From Roseibium limicola (lineage in GTDB: Bacteria > Pseudomonadota > Alphaproteobacteria > Rhizobiales > Stappiaceae): a DNA stretch of 64,000 nucleotides. Positions 1-10,455 of the stretch are shown here, piece by piece. The stretch lies in assembly GCF_017313085.1 (NCBI RefSeq), contig NZ_JAFLNF010000005.1, forward strand, positions 310,001 to 374,000. The letters are read 5' to 3'. Made by a program: the position numbers and the translations under genes. A model generated the notes under the pieces. The model worked only from the letters and a program-made list of their open reading frames with translations. It was not told the origin of the DNA and did no database searches. The first letter of the stretch is position 1, and the number at the start of each line of letters is the position of its first letter.

Positions 1-2497
1 GATTGCCCTGCTTGGCAAACAGACGGGCGAAGGCCAGTCGCGTCAGGAGGGCGATCTGCTCGGAGGCGCCACCGGACAGTGCGTCTACGCTGTCTGACAC
101 CCCATTGCGGGTGATGCCTCCGACGGCCAGCTTCTCCGGGTCGATCTCGAAGTCTGCCCCGGCATGCAATTGGCTCAGCAGTGGAATCAATTCTTTGCGG
201 ATGGGTTCGAAATAGGTGTCCTGCGCATCGGCTCTGGCGGCCTCCAGATGCTGGATCAGCAGCTTCAGCGCCTTGGCGTGATCGGCGAATTGTGCCGCTC
301 TTTCTTCAGCGCGTGAGAGCTCGCCGGTGACTTCGGCCAGCCTTTCCTCGACAGCCTCTTCCGAATGGGTCTGGATGAAGGCATTCGACACGGCAAGGAC
401 CTTCTCGAGGCTGTGGATCTCGCGGGTGTCTTCTGAGACGGCGCTTTGGGCTCTGTCGTAGGCGGCCTCGGATGCCGCAATGTCGGGCGCGCCTGCCTGA
501 AGAGCTTGCAGCACGGCCTGGGCTTCGGTGACCTTGATTGTCTGCTCTTGCCGGGCTGCTTGCAACTGGCTCAGCCGCTCAGCCTCATCGGCCGGTACAG
601 CGAGTTCGGCTGCCTCATCCCTCAGCCGTCTCAGCAGAACCTCTGCCTCGGTCAGCACGTCGGCTGCCTTGGCGAGCGCCGTCTCCAGGGCCGGCAAGGT
701 CAGGCGTTGCCGCTCGATGTCGTCTTCCAACTCCGAAATGGCCGCCTCGATGGCCTCGGAGGAAGGCCCTGCGCCGTCTTGAGTGTCCGCCTGCCGGTTG
801 TTGGGCACCGCAGGGGCGGGCTCCTCTGCAGCGTGGTTCAACTCTTTGCACAGCGATTGCCACTGGTTCTCCAGGGCCTGCAGCCCATCTGGCGCCAGGG
901 CCCGCACTTGTGCCTGGGCGATCTGCTGTGCTTGCAGGGCTCTCTTGCGGGCCTCATGCACCTGCCTGGCGGCTTCCATGCTGGAAACCCCAAGTGCTTT
1001 GAGGCTGTCATTGAGCTCCTCCTGCAGCTCTGCGGGGCTCTCAAGGGCAAGGCCTGCCCCTTCCGCCGGGCGCAGAGAGATCGAGCCAAACCCAGGCAAC
1101 GCCACATCCATGGCTCGGTCCAGGGTCTGCTGCTCGCCGTTGGGAACCTCCTTGCCGTCAATCAGCGCTTTCGATTGATCGGCGTGCAACACAAAGCTCG
1201 AAAAATGAAACTTGCGCTTTTCGATGGCGATATCACGGCGGGTCTCCAGCTTGGCGAGACGCTCAACATCTTCTGGCGTGATCGCGATGCCCTTCAGGAC
1301 GCTTGAAGCCGCGTCCAGCTGCTCCGTTGGTTCCCGGAGTTGCTGTTTGCGTTCCCAGTGGGCGAATAGTTGCAGGCGCCCCGCTGCTTCCCCTTCTGCG
1401 CGTTTGGCAAGCTCGCGGGCGCCTTTCAGATCGCGCCGCTCCACCTCCATCTGAGCGATTTTTGCCTGAGCGGACTTCAGGGCTTCGCCCGCCTTTGCCT
1501 TTTCCTGGGTGGCGATCTCGACCTGCGCATGCTTGGCTTTAATGGCGTCAGCCAGGTTGGCGCGCTGTTTTTGCGCCTGGTGGATCTGCTCGATCTCACG
1601 CTCAAACTCGGCCTGCTCGATCGTCAGGATCTGCAGGTCCTTCTTGGCGCTTTGGACATGTTTGTCATGTTCGCGCGCTTCTGAACGTTTGGCCTCGGTC
1701 TGCGTCACTGCGTCAGCCCGCTCCTGTCTCAGCTCAGGATCATTCAGCTCGCGCAGCCGCCTCGAAGCACGTTTCTTGTCGTCCAGGTGTCGGCGCAAAG
1801 TGGCGACAGTGGTTGTCAGGACTTGCTGGAGGTCTCGCAGGCTCTCGGCATGGTCCTCCGCAGCCTTCCACTGGCTGCCGGCCTTCGGCTTGTCCTGTTT
1901 GGTGCTGATGAGATCGAGTTCCTGCTTGCAGTGCTGAACGATCTTGTCCATTCGGCGGCCACCGGTCACCGCATCGATCTGGCCGCGAATGCTCGACATG
2001 ATATCGCGGCGTGCCTCGATGCCCTCGGCTTCGGCTTTCGCTCCGGCCTTCGGGTCGTTGTCGAGGCCGGTTGTTCCCTGACGTACCCAGAGCAGTCCGG
2101 CTGGTCCCTTGTTGGTGTTCAGGATCGTCTGCTGGATCCACTGTTCCGCATCATCTGCCTGTTTCAGGATCGTGCCGGTAGCCAGAGACGTGATCGTCGC
2201 CGAGGAACCGGCTTTCTTCAGGTTGAACACCTTTTCGATCCGATAGGCTTCACCTTCGATCTCGACCTCCGCCGCGATCCGCATCGCGCCCCCCGCATAG
2301 GGCTGCAGGTCCTTCAGTTCTTTTTTGCCCGAGCCATAATCATGAAAGAACAGGGCGTGGAGAGCGTCAAAAAACGTGCTTTTGCCGCTTTCATTCTCGG
2401 CCGTGATGGTCGTCAGGCCGTCGCCGAAAGGCCCGAGAGCGGCAGTGCGTCCGGTAAACCTGCGGACATTGTGCAGTGTCAGCTTACGCAGCTTCAT
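1..2497 (-). CDS. SMC/Rad50-like AAA ATPase (YhaN type), C-terminus cut by the window edge
   Basis: The minus-strand frame is open from an ATG at 2497 to the window edge, giving 832 residues without a stop. Residues 33-41 read AENESGKST, a Walker A loop after a short beta strand as in RecN/SbcC/YhaN proteins. Residues 807-810 are LSGG, the ABC-type signature, followed by a helix. The roughly 700 residues between are rich in Glu, Gln, Arg, Ala and Lys and look like coiled coil. A Walker B/D-loop should follow just outside the window. The ATG overlaps the stop of the nuclease gene by 4 nt (ATGA), so the two are translationally coupled. Known pairs of this layout (SbcCD, YhaNO) process DNA ends; a DNA-repair role is inferred. 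No CxxC zinc hook was found, which favours YhaN over SbcC. Confidence 0.85.
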   Translation of the reverse strand, partial: MKLRKLTLHNVRRFTGRTAALGPFGDGLTTITAENESGKSTFFDALHALFFHDYGSGKKELKDLQPYAGGAMRIAAEVEIEGEAYRIEKVFNLKKAGSSATITSLATGTILKQADDAEQWIQQTILNTNKGPAGLLWVRQGTTGLDNDPKAGAKAEAEGIEARRDIMSSIRGQIDAVTGGRRMDKIVQHCKQELDLISTKQDKPKAGSQWKAAEDHAESLRDLQQVLTTTVATLRRHLDDKKRASRRLRELNDPELRQERADAVTQTEAKRSEAREHDKHVQSAKKDLQILTIEQAEFEREIEQIHQAQKQRANLADAIKAKHAQVEIATQEKAKAGEALKSAQAKIAQMEVERRDLKGARELAKRAEGEAAGRLQLFAHWERKQQLREPTEQLDAASSVLKGIAITPEDVERLAKLETRRDIAIEKRKFHFSSFVLHADQSKALIDGKEVPNGEQQTLDRAMDVALPGFGSISLRPAEGAGLALESPAELQEELNDSLKALGVSSMEAARQVHEARKRALQAQQIAQAQVRALAPDGLQALENQWQSLCKELNHAAEEPAPAVPNNRQADTQDGAGPSSEAIEAAISELEDDIERQRLTLPALETALAKAADVLTEAEVLLRRLRDEAAELAVPADEAERLSQLQAARQEQTIKVTEAQAVLQALQAGAPDIAASEAAYDRAQSAVSEDTREIHSLEKVLAVSNAFIQTHSEEAVEERLAEVTGELSRAEERAAQFADHAKALKLLIQHLEAARADAQDTYFEPIRKELIPLLSQLHAGADFEIDPEKLAVGGITRNGVSDSVDALSGGASEQIALLTRLAFARLFAKQGN

Positions 2498-3609
2498 GAC
2501 GCGACCTCACGGGCCAGGTGGAAGAGATGCGCCAGAGCTTTCTGTGCGGTGCGGGCATCGTCTTGCGTGCGGCCTTCAATCGAGGTTTCGGCAAAAAGGC
2601 TCTCTGCCGCGACCCGCAGCGCCCCACTTTCGGCAATCAAATCCAGATCATCGATATTCTGCTCGATCCCCAGCGGCATCAGATCGGCGTTGAAAAAATG
2701 AAAATCGTCCGCGATTTTCTCGCAGGCGTTTTGCAGGTCTGCGCGTTCCGAAAGGCCCAGTCGCCCGGTCGCCGTGAACCGTACCAGGGCTGTTTCTCTG
2801 GCCGTTTTTGGTAGAACCTCCTCGAGGATCGCGACAGGATCATTGCCGGCGAAGAAATTGGTCTCGATGATATGCCACTGGTATTTGCCAAGCGGCACCT
2901 GGGTGATGCGCGGTGCGCCGCCGCGGGCATCGATCTCCACCAGCAGAACACCAGCGGCGGCATGTGCCTTGAAGCCGTCGGCCTCCGGTGCGCCTGCATA
3001 CCAGGCACGCGGGCCGATGGACATCTGGCCGTGCCAGTCTCCCAGCGCCAGATAGTCGAGATTCGAAACTTCCGCTCGGTTCGGGGGGATGGTCGCCAGA
3101 CCGCCGTCTTCTGATCCGAAATCGGTGACACCGCCATGGGCCAGGCCAATTCGGATGCGGTCGCCGGTCTCGGCCGTTTCCATCCATTCCGTCAGATCAA
3201 ACCCCGGACTTCTGACCGCCGGCGGGGCAGGGAGGATCGCCACTGCGTTGCCGATCTCGATCACTTCGGCTGAGGTCGCAAGGATGACGTTGTCCGGCTT
3301 GTCGCGCGCGATGCGTTCCCACAGGTCGACAGCGCCCAGGTTGTCGTGATTGCCCGGCATCAGGACCCAGCGCATGTCTGGGACGGCGGCCATGGCATCC
3401 AGTGCCCGTTTCACCAGTTTGGGAGGAGGAGCTTCGGCGTCGAAGGTGTCGCCGGCAATCACAATGAACTCCGCCTGTTGGGCGACGGCAAACTCGCCCG
3501 TTGCACGCAGAGCCTCCAACCGGGCCGCCCTCAGATCGGCACGGGTGTCCTCGTCAAATCTGCCAAAGGGTTTGCCGAGGTGAAAATCTGCCGCATGCAC
3601 GAAGCGCAT
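2494..3609 (-). CDS. SbcD/YhaO-like metallophosphatase DNA exonuclease
   Basis: 371 residues. The calcineurin-like phosphoesterase motifs appear in order: DFH at 8-10, GDTFD at 53-57, GNHD at 86-89, the histidine of LAHGG at 158, and GDWHG at 190-194. These bind the two metal ions in Mre11/SbcD nucleases. The length suits the short YhaO/SbcD type. It overlaps the downstream SMC-like ATPase gene by 4 nt, as expected for a nuclease and its ATPase partner. The predicted role is ATP-gated end resection or cleavage of hairpin and blocked DNA ends in the cytoplasm. The motifs are seen directly; the partnership is inferred from gene order. It is divergent from the DCC gene across a 206-bp gap. Confidence 0.88.
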   Translation of the reverse strand: MRFVHAADFHLGKPFGRFDEDTRADLRAARLEALRATGEFAVAQQAEFIVIAGDTFDAEAPPPKLVKRALDAMAAVPDMRWVLMPGNHDNLGAVDLWERIARDKPDNVILATSAEVIEIGNAVAILPAPPAVRSPGFDLTEWMETAETGDRIRIGLAHGGVTDFGSEDGGLATIPPNRAEVSNLDYLALGDWHGQMSIGPRAWYAGAPEADGFKAHAAAGVLLVEIDARGGAPRITQVPLGKYQWHIIETNFFAGNDPVAILEEVLPKTARETALVRFTATGRLGLSERADLQNACEKIADDFHFFNADLMPLGIEQNIDDLDLIAESGALRVAAESLFAETSIEGRTQDDARTAQKALAHLFHLAREVAS

Positions 3610-3815
3610 TTTAAAAGTCTTTCCTGAAATTCTAAGACCTTACGGTGCCTTCGCAAAGCCGCCTTGTAAACAGCAGCGGTCCCGCTCTCCCCAGCCGCGT
3701 CTCCTCATCACGCTGCTCTCGACGGGGATGCACTTGAAAGTTCTGATGAAGGCACGAGCTTTAGGGCAAGGCCTTGAAGCGTGACGTAGAAAAATCGCAA
3801 GACTGAAGGATCCCC

Positions 3816-4274
3816 GTGTCGGAAACTCATATGCCACAAACCCAAGCGACAAAAACTGAAATACCGGCAAGCCGAAATCCGGTTCTGATTTTCGATGCGG
3901 AATGTGTTCTGTGCGGTGCTTGGGTGGGCTTTATCCTGCGCCATGAGCGGCATCACGAGATCCGTTTCGCCTCCAGTTGCTCGGTTGGTGGGCGGCAGTT
4001 GGCCGGGCGGTTTGGCTTTACTTGCGAAGATCTGGAGAGAACGTTTCTGCTCATCGAGAACAATCAGGCTTTCACCAGGTCTGAGGCAGCGCTGGCTGTG
4101 GCGGCCCATCTGAAAGCGCCTGTCAGCTGGCTGAGACTTCTAATGGGGATCCCGAGCGTACTGCGAAATGCCGTCTACGATTTGGTCGCGCGCAACCGCT
4201 ATCGCTGGTTCGGCCACAAGTCAGAATGTTTCATCCCTACGCCGGATCAGCGGGCTCGTTTTCTTGATCTCTGA
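3816..4274 (+). CDS. DCC-family thiol-disulfide oxidoreductase (DUF393, YuxK-like)
   Basis: 152 residues from a GTG start at 3816. GAAGGA lies 5 nt upstream (3805-3810), which decides this start over the ATG at 3831. The N-terminal motif DAECVLC (family DxxCxxC) gives the family its name and is a thioredoxin-like redox pair, after a strand reading VLIFDAE. The usual C-terminal part of the family is present and the length is typical. No signal peptide is visible, so it is probably cytosolic. Substrates of the family are largely unknown. Its 3' end overlaps the 3' end of the convergent desaturase-family gene by 38 nt. Confidence 0.85.
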   Translation: MSETHMPQTQATKTEIPASRNPVLIFDAECVLCGAWVGFILRHERHHEIRFASSCSVGGRQLAGRFGFTCEDLERTFLLIENNQAFTRSEAALAVAAHLKAPVSWLRLLMGIPSVLRNAVYDLVARNRYRWFGHKSECFIPTPDQRARFLDL

Positions 4275-5157
4275 AATGTGAGGGCGCGCTTTCCTCTTGC
4301 CTATCTGCACCGCAGGCAGGGCCGCGAAAAGGCTGCATCAGCATCCGGTCGAGCCGCAGGTCGCCCCGCGTGCGGAACTGTTCAAAGCCGAGGGTCATGC
4401 CCTCATGGCCTTTCGCGGGCTGAGCCACATAAGTCCCCAGGAGCCAGTCCCACCACGGCAGGTTGAAGCCGTAATTGCTGTCGGTCTCACGCCGGTCGAT
4501 CGAGTGATGCACCCGGTGCATGTCCGGTGTGACCATAATCCAGCGCAAAACCTCGTCAATCCGCTTCGGGATCTTGATGTTGGAATGGTTGAACATCGCG
4601 CTGGCATTCAGCAGCACTTCAAAAAACATCACGGCGACCGCCGGAGGCCCAAGCACTGCCACCACCGCGAACTTGATCCCCATGGACAGCAATATCTCTG
4701 CGGGATGAAACCGCAGGCCGGTCGTCACGTCGAGCTCAAGATCCGCGTGATGCACCCGGTGCAAGCGCCAGAGAACTGGCACTGAGTGAAACAGCACATG
4801 CTGCAGGTAGATGGCGAAATCCAGCACAGCCAGGCTGATGACAACTGCAAGCCATCCCGGCGCCTGCAAGAGATTGAACAGTCCCCAGCCGCCATCCTTG
4901 GCCATCAACGCCAGTCCGACGGCAGCCAGCGGAAAGATCAACCGCACCAGCAGCGTATCCAGCGCCACCAGAGCCAGATTGTTCGACCACCGAACCAGCC
5001 GCGGGATCTCCTGCCGCCGCCGTGGTGCAACGACTTCCCAAAGTGCCATCACCAGCAACACGCTGACAAAGGTGCTGAGACGGATTGCCGGTTCATGGTC
5101 CAACAGACCAAGGGGGACGAGAGAGGGCATGGTGGTCACAACCTGGTTTGCGTCCAT
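4237..5157 (-). CDS. Sterol desaturase / fatty acid hydroxylase superfamily membrane protein
   Basis: 306 residues from the ATG at 5157. The frame is open further upstream to 5229, but the added residues are not membrane-like. The histidine clusters of membrane di-iron hydroxylases are present: H120 and H124 (HVLFH), H133, H136 and H137 (HRVHH), and a further HRVHHS near 214-219. Several hydrophobic segments lie between 27 and 200. The protein should be an inner-membrane non-haem di-iron enzyme acting on a lipid C-H bond; the substrate (sterol, carotenoid, ornithine lipid or fatty acid) cannot be told from the sequence. It is convergent with, and overlaps by 38 nt, the DCC gene. It lies just downstream of nrdJ on the same strand, with a 116-nt gap. 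Confidence 0.85.
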   Translation of the reverse strand: MDANQVVTTMPSLVPLGLLDHEPAIRLSTFVSVLLVMALWEVVAPRRRQEIPRLVRWSNNLALVALDTLLVRLIFPLAAVGLALMAKDGGWGLFNLLQAPGWLAVVISLAVLDFAIYLQHVLFHSVPVLWRLHRVHHADLELDVTTGLRFHPAEILLSMGIKFAVVAVLGPPAVAVMFFEVLLNASAMFNHSNIKIPKRIDEVLRWIMVTPDMHRVHHSIDRRETDSNYGFNLPWWDWLLGTYVAQPAKGHEGMTLGFEQFRTRGDLRLDRMLMQPFRGPACGADRQEESAPSHFRDQENEPADPA

Positions 5158-5273
5158 CAGCGGTAACTTTGGCCCCTGACCCTGCAACACGACACAAACG
5201 GTGCTTCTGCTCCACCGGTCCCAGATCACGCATATGCGTGCCTGGGGTTGCGATGGACAAATTCACAGCTGCC

Positions 5274-8200
5274 TTAGCTGCAGCCGCTGGTGGAGCCGCA
5301 GGTGTCGCATTTCAGGCAGGTGCCGTTGCGCACCATGGTGAAGTTGGCGCATTCCGGGCAGCTTTCACCTTCATAGCCCTTCATCCGGGCCTGGGCGATT
5401 TGCTGACCGGTGGAGGTCGACGGCTGGGTGCTGGGGGCAGGGGCTGTTTCCATCTGCTGCGCCGGCACTTCTGCCCCGCGGGCAAAGGCCGTTGCAACCG
5501 CAGAGACCTGAGCTGCCGGGCTGGCCGACGTCTGGCCTGCGATAGCCTCGCTTACGTGACCTGCAGGTTGGGCATCGGAAACCAGACGAAAACGCTCGGT
5601 CTGGCCGCGAACCAACCCGTGGGAGACAACACCGCTGTCCTTGCCGCCATTGTCGGAGCCTGCCGCCGAGGCCGGACCACTGGAACCGAAACGTTCCGGC
5701 GGAACATGCGCCAGCTCGTGCCGGCCGAGGTAGGACACCGCCAGCTCCCGGAACACATAGTCGAGGATCGACGTGGCATTCTTGATTGCGTCATTGCCCT
5801 GAACCATGCCAGCCGGCTCGAACTTGGTGAAGGTGAAGGCGTCGACATATTCCTCCAGCGGCACGCCGTATTGCAGGCCAAGCGAGACGGAGATGGCGAA
5901 GTTGTTGATGAAGGCACGCAGGGCAGAGCCTTCCTTGTTCATGTCGAGGAAGATCTCGCCAAGGCGTCCGTCATCATATTCGCCGGTGCGCAGAAAGATG
6001 GTGTGACCGCCGATCTTGGCCTTCTGGGTGTAGCCCTTGCGGCGGGTCGGCAGCTTTTCCTGGGAGCGCACGGCGCGCTCGACAATCCGCTCAACAATGC
6101 GTTCGGCCACCACCTCGGCGCGTGCGGCCATTGGCTTGGCAACCAGTGCCTCGACCGCATCCTCTTCATCCTCGTCCTCATCGGCGAGGAGTTGAGAGTT
6201 AAGCGGCTGGGACAGCTTCGAGCCATCGCGGTACAGCGCGTTTGCCTTCAGCGCCAGCTTCCACGACAGCATGTAGGCAGCCTCGCAGTCTTCCACCGTG
6301 GCATCATTTGGCATGTTGATCGTCTTGGAGATCGCGCCGGAGATGAACGGCTGGGCCGCTGCCATCATGCGGATATGGCTTTCCACCGAGAGATAACGCT
6401 TGCCGATGCGACCGCACGGGTTGGCGCAATCGAAGATCGAATAATGTTCCTGCTTCAGGAACGGCGCACCTTCAAGGGTCATGGCGCCACAGACATGGGT
6501 GTTGGCTGCTTCGATCTCGGATTTGGAAAAGCCGAGGAACGACAGCAGTTCGAAATCAACGTTTTCCATCTGCTCGTCGGAAACGCCGAGTGCCTTCATC
6601 TGGGCATCGCCCAACGTCCAGCGATTGAAGACAAACTTGATGTCGAAGGCCGATTTCATGCCGTCCTTCAGCTTCGTCAGGCTTTCATCGCTGAAGCCTT
6701 TGGCCTTCAGGGCGCCGGTGTTGATGGCCGGTGCCTGATCGATGGAACCGTGACCAACCGCGTAGGCTTCGATCTCGGCGATCTGGCTTTCAGAATAGCC
6801 AATCCCCCGCAGGGCTTCCGGCACGGCGCGGTTGATGATCTTGAAGTAACCGCCGCCGGCCAGCTTCTTGAACTTCACCAGGGCAAAGTCCGGTTCAATC
6901 CCGGTGGTGTCGCAATCCATCACCAAGCCAATGGTGCCGGTCGGCGCGATCACGGAAACCTGAGCGTTGCGGAATCCGTGGGTTTTACCCAGCTCCAGCG
7001 CCTTGTCCCAGGCCTGCTTGGCATGCTCAACCAGCGTCTTGTCGGGACACGACGCGTGGTCGAGCGGCACTGGCGTGGTGCTCAGCGCCTCATATCCTCC
7101 GGCCTCGCCATGTGCGGCGCGACGGTGGTTGCGGATTACCCGCAGCATGTGCTCGGCGTTCTCCTCGTAGCCGGGGAAAGCGCCCAGTTCACCGGCCATC
7201 TCGGCCGATGTGGCATAGGAAACGCCGGTCATGACGGCACTCAGGGCACCACACAGGGCACGGCCCTCGTCGCTGTCATAGGAGATACCGGAGGTCATCA
7301 GCAGGCCGCCGATGTTGGCATAGCCCAAGCCCAGCGTGCGGAACTTGTAGGAAAGCTCGGCGATCTCCTTCGATGGGAACTGCGCCATCAGCACGGAGAT
7401 TTCCAGCACCATGGTCCACAGCCGCACCGCATGCTCGTAAGCCTCGACGTCGAAGGAGCGGTCCTCACGGCGGAACTGCATCAGGTTCATCGACGCCAGG
7501 TTACAGGCGGTGTCGTCCAGGAACATGTACTCAGAGCACGGGTTGGAGGCGCGGATCTCACCGGACGCCGGGCAGGTGTGCCAGTCGTTGATGGTGGTGT
7601 GATACTGCAGTCCCGGATCGGCGGAGGCCCAGGCGGCATAGCCGATCTGCTCCCACAACTCCTTGGCCTTGACGGTCTTGATCACATCGCCGGTGCGGCG
7701 GCCGATCAGATCCCAGTCGCCGTCGCTTTGAACCGACTGCAAGAAGCCATCGGTGACACGCACCGAGTTGTTGGAGTTCTGGCCGGAGACGGTCAGGTAG
7801 GCCTCAGAGTCCCAGTCGGTGTTGTAGGTCGGGAATTCGATCTTGGTGAATCCCTGCCGCGCAAACTGGATGACGCGCTGGATGTAGTTCTCCGGCACCA
7901 TCATCTTCTTGGCAGCGCGGATTTCGCGCTTCAGTACAGGGTTCTTTGTCGCATCAAAGCACTCGCCATTGTCTGCCTCGCAGTTGACGCAGGCCTTCAT
8001 GATGGCGTTCAGGTGCTTCTGGCAGATCTTCGAGCCGGTCACCAGGGCAGCGACTTTCTGCTCCTCCTTGACCTTCCAGTTGATGTAACCCTCGATGTCC
8101 GGGTGGTCGACGTCGACCACAACCATCTTGGCTGCACGCCGGGTGGTGCCGCCGGACTTGATCGCGCCTGCTGCCCGGTCGCCGATCTTCAGGAAGCTCA

Positions 8201-8963
8201 TCAGACCGGAGGACTTGCCGCCGCCCGACAGGCGTTCACCTTCGCCGCGAACGCGGGAGAAGTTGGAGCCGGTTCCCGACCCGTATTTGAACAGGCGTGC
8301 CTCACGCACCCAGAGGTCCATGATGCCGCCATCATTGACGAGGTCGTCCTGAACAGACTGAATGAAGCAGGCATGTGGCTGCGGGTGCTCATAAGCGGTA
8401 GCGGATTTGGTCAGTTCGCCTGTCTGGAAGTCGACATAATGGTGACCCTGGCTCGGGCCGTCGATGCCATAGGCCCAATGCAGGCCGGTGTTGAACCACT
8501 GCGGAGAGTTCGGCGCCACCTTCTGGGTCGCCAGCATGAAACGCAGCTCATCGTAGAACGCCTGCGCGTCTTCCTCACGGTCGAAATAACCGCCTTTCCA
8601 GCCCCAGTACGTCCAGGTCCCGGCCAGACGATCAAAGACCTGGCGCCCATCGATCTCGGAGCCGAAGCGTGCATCTTCAGCCACCTCGGCAAGGGCTGCA
8701 TCATCGGGCTCATGCCGCCACAGCCAGGAGGGAACGGTGTTCTCTTCAACGGGCTTCAGCTTGGCAGGAACACCGGCCTTGCGGAAATATTTCTGCGCCA
8801 GAATGTCGGCGGCAACCTGCGAAAACTGAGTGGGAACCTGAATGTTCTCCAACCGGAAAACGATCGATCCATCCGGATTGCGGATCTCGCTTGTCGCGGT
8901 CCGGAAGTCCACACCAGCGTAGGGAGACTGTCCCTCTTTCGTGTAGCGCCGCTCAATACGCAT
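5274..8963 (-). CDS. nrdJ: Adenosylcobalamin-dependent (class II) ribonucleotide reductase
   Basis: 1229 residues from the ATG at 8963, which has AAGGGGA 6 nt upstream; the frame runs to 9050, but those extra residues are not family-like. The enzyme reduces ribonucleotides to deoxyribonucleotides using adenosylcobalamin and needs no oxygen. Features seen: [13 protein letters not shown] in the N-terminal half, the NPCSE active-site motif (about residue 470), a long insertion containing [10 protein letters not shown] as in alphaproteobacterial NrdJ, and a C-terminal cysteine cluster ([12 protein letters not shown]) for thiol or metal chemistry. Residues of roughly 920-1000 are acidic and low in complexity. 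The gene stands alone on the minus strand. A pair of NrdR-like boxes about 180-210 bp upstream suggests repression when dNTPs are plentiful. Confidence 0.96.
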   Translation of the reverse strand: MRIERRYTKEGQSPYAGVDFRTATSEIRNPDGSIVFRLENIQVPTQFSQVAADILAQKYFRKAGVPAKLKPVEENTVPSWLWRHEPDDAALAEVAEDARFGSEIDGRQVFDRLAGTWTYWGWKGGYFDREEDAQAFYDELRFMLATQKVAPNSPQWFNTGLHWAYGIDGPSQGHHYVDFQTGELTKSATAYEHPQPHACFIQSVQDDLVNDGGIMDLWVREARLFKYGSGTGSNFSRVRGEGERLSGGGKSSGLMSFLKIGDRAAGAIKSGGTTRRAAKMVVVDVDHPDIEGYINWKVKEEQKVAALVTGSKICQKHLNAIMKACVNCEADNGECFDATKNPVLKREIRAAKKMMVPENYIQRVIQFARQGFTKIEFPTYNTDWDSEAYLTVSGQNSNNSVRVTDGFLQSVQSDGDWDLIGRRTGDVIKTVKAKELWEQIGYAAWASADPGLQYHTTINDWHTCPASGEIRASNPCSEYMFLDDTACNLASMNLMQFRREDRSFDVEAYEHAVRLWTMVLEISVLMAQFPSKEIAELSYKFRTLGLGYANIGGLLMTSGISYDSDEGRALCGALSAVMTGVSYATSAEMAGELGAFPGYEENAEHMLRVIRNHRRAAHGEAGGYEALSTTPVPLDHASCPDKTLVEHAKQAWDKALELGKTHGFRNAQVSVIAPTGTIGLVMDCDTTGIEPDFALVKFKKLAGGGYFKIINRAVPEALRGIGYSESQIAEIEAYAVGHGSIDQAPAINTGALKAKGFSDESLTKLKDGMKSAFDIKFVFNRWTLGDAQMKALGVSDEQMENVDFELLSFLGFSKSEIEAANTHVCGAMTLEGAPFLKQEHYSIFDCANPCGRIGKRYLSVESHIRMMAAAQPFISGAISKTINMPNDATVEDCEAAYMLSWKLALKANALYRDGSKLSQPLNSQLLADEDEDEEDAVEALVAKPMAARAEVVAERIVERIVERAVRSQEKLPTRRKGYTQKAKIGGHTIFLRTGEYDDGRLGEIFLDMNKEGSALRAFINNFAISVSLGLQYGVPLEEYVDAFTFTKFEPAGMVQGNDAIKNATSILDYVFRELAVSYLGRHELAHVPPERFGSSGPASAAGSDNGGKDSGVVSHGLVRGQTERFRLVSDAQPAGHVSEAIAGQTSASPAAQVSAVATAFARGAEVPAQQMETAPAPSTQPSTSTGQQIAQARMKGYEGESCPECANFTMVRNGTCLKCDTCGSTSGCS

Positions 8964-9759
8964 TCCAAATCCCCTTAAGTGCTCGTCCTGGCCGCTCGCA
9001 TGGTAGAATGCGTTGTAAGATGGCCGTCTCGAATATCTGAAGTCTGGCACGTGGGCTGCGGGCCCGTCCGGCTGCCAATCGCTTCCGCTCGCTGGTCTGT
9101 GTCACTTCGCAGCGGTTCCGCCGCGGAGTTCTGAATTTCTTTATCTAGTATGCCGACGGTGTCTGGCTACTATATATAGTTTCCATCAACAAGTTTTCGA
9201 CCCGTTAAGTCCCGGGTCCCTGCTTTGCTGTCGTCCTTGGTGATGGGGGTCTTCAGCACGATACAAACACACTCTGCGCGTGGGATCACTCTCCCGGTGC
9301 CGCTCCGGCAATCAGGGTCCGCTACGCAAGGAACTTGTACTGAAGGGGGAAGTCCGCAGCTTGCCGGCTTCCGATACTGGCTACATCGATATGTTGGGAA
9401 AATAGGGTAAACAAGATCTTAACGTCAAGCATTCTGCCGCCAGTTCTAGTGTCCAAACTATGGGCAGAACGCTAAATATTGTGGCTGCCAGTAGCGGGTG
9501 CTTTGGGCGTTACGAACCGGAAATTCCGCAAGATCATGCCTTTCCCGGAGTTTCCCGGCTCAGTTTCTCAAGAATCCGATTGGACCTGACGACTATATTT
9601 TGTGTGTGAAAAGAAGTTCACGCCGAAAAAGTAGGCGCTGAAATGCGCAGCGCACGGGGATCGTTAAAATTTGAAGCTAATCTCGGGAAGTCGTTTCAAC
9701 CGGTTTTAAAGTGCCCGTGCAAGGGTTTGGCTCAAGTTGAGCTAAGGAAGCCGCCAAAG
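8964..9759. other. Intergenic region between divergent nrdJ and response regulator genes
   Basis: About 800 bp with no convincing gene. It holds the NrdR-like box pair near 9136-9182. A cobalamin riboswitch was looked for on the minus strand because nrdJ needs B12, but no B12 box or its usual flanking elements were seen. Promoters were not resolved with confidence. Small open frames here have no family features. Confidence 0.6.
9136..9182. promoter_or_regulatory. Pair of NrdR-like operator boxes upstream of nrdJ
   Basis: The core CTATATATAG at 9170-9179 fits the NrdR consensus core CWATATATWG at every position. A second core, CTTTATCTAG at 9139-9148, matches 8 of 10 positions. They are exactly 31 bp apart (three helical turns), the spacing usual for NrdR tandem boxes. 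NrdR is the nucleotide-sensing repressor of ribonucleotide reductase genes. The sequence match is direct; regulation is inferred. Confidence 0.65.
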
Positions 9760-10455
9760 ATGAAAAATCACGCTGCCTACGGTCTGGCCATGGAAGACTT
9801 GGATGTCGTCGTCGTTGACGACAGCAAACCGATGCAGTCGATCCTTCGCTCGATTCTCATGAGCTTCAGGGTTGCACGCGTCAGGGTGTTCGATTCGGTC
9901 GATGAAGCCCTCAGCGGTATGCTGGCGGAGCCGCCCAATCTGATTCTCACCGACTGGCGCATGGCACCGACCTCCGGCTACCAGCTGCTACGGCTCATCA
10001 GGCACCGGCATATGGAGCCCTTGTGCTACGTCCCGCTGCTGTTTGTCACCGCCCATGGAACGCGGGCTCTGGTCGACCGGGCCCTGCGCGCAGGCGCACA
10101 TCATCTTCTGGTCAAGCCGGTGGCGCCGTCAACGCTCTTCAACCGGTTGCGCTGGCTGATGGCGGATGAGCGTCCGATGATTCTGGAGCATTCCGGCTTC
10201 TACAACATCCGCGGTATCAACCGCGTTCTGGACGAGCAGAAGGAGCGCAGCCGTTCCCTCGACCAGGCCCAGATGGTTCATGACCGGACAGTGCAGAAGT
10301 TGGTCAAGGTCCGTGGTGCGGTGGAAAAAGAATTCTCGCTGCCTGGCGTACCGGCTTCCGCACCAGCTGGTCTTGAGCAAAAGAAGGTTGCCGGGGCTGG
10401 AGGCGGCGGCCGCGGCTTTGCCGCGCCGTTACGCGCCGAAGGCGGTCTCGGATAG
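9760..10455 (+). CDS. Stand-alone CheY-like response regulator
   Basis: 231 residues from the ATG at 9760, chosen because AAGGAAG lies 9 nt upstream (9744-9750) and the earlier in-frame residues are not domain-like. The receiver domain covers about residues 12-140: an acidic pair in VVVDDSKP, the phospho-acceptor Asp in ILTDWRM, the Thr of FVTAHG and the Lys of LLVKPV. No DNA-binding or enzymatic output domain follows; the C-terminal ~85 residues are a charged helix and a Gly/Ala-rich tail. It is probably a single-domain signalling protein acting by protein contact. No histidine kinase lies nearby. Confidence 0.85.
   Translation: MKNHAAYGLAMEDLDVVVVDDSKPMQSILRSILMSFRVARVRVFDSVDEALSGMLAEPPNLILTDWRMAPTSGYQLLRLIRHRHMEPLCYVPLLFVTAHGTRALVDRALRAGAHHLLVKPVAPSTLFNRLRWLMADERPMILEHSGFYNIRGINRVLDEQKERSRSLDQAQMVHDRTVQKLVKVRGAVEKEFSLPGVPASAPAGLEQKKVAGAGGGGRGFAAPLRAEGGLG

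Noticed and set aside
5085-8978. A 1297-residue open frame on the plus strand across nrdJ
   Set aside because: It is the mirror of nrdJ, a high-GC gene whose antisense frame lacks stops. It shows no domain, while nrdJ motifs on the other strand are complete.
8964-9759. Cobalamin riboswitch before nrdJ
   Set aside because: The B12 box and the flanking conserved elements were not found on the minus strand; NrdR-like boxes explain regulation better.
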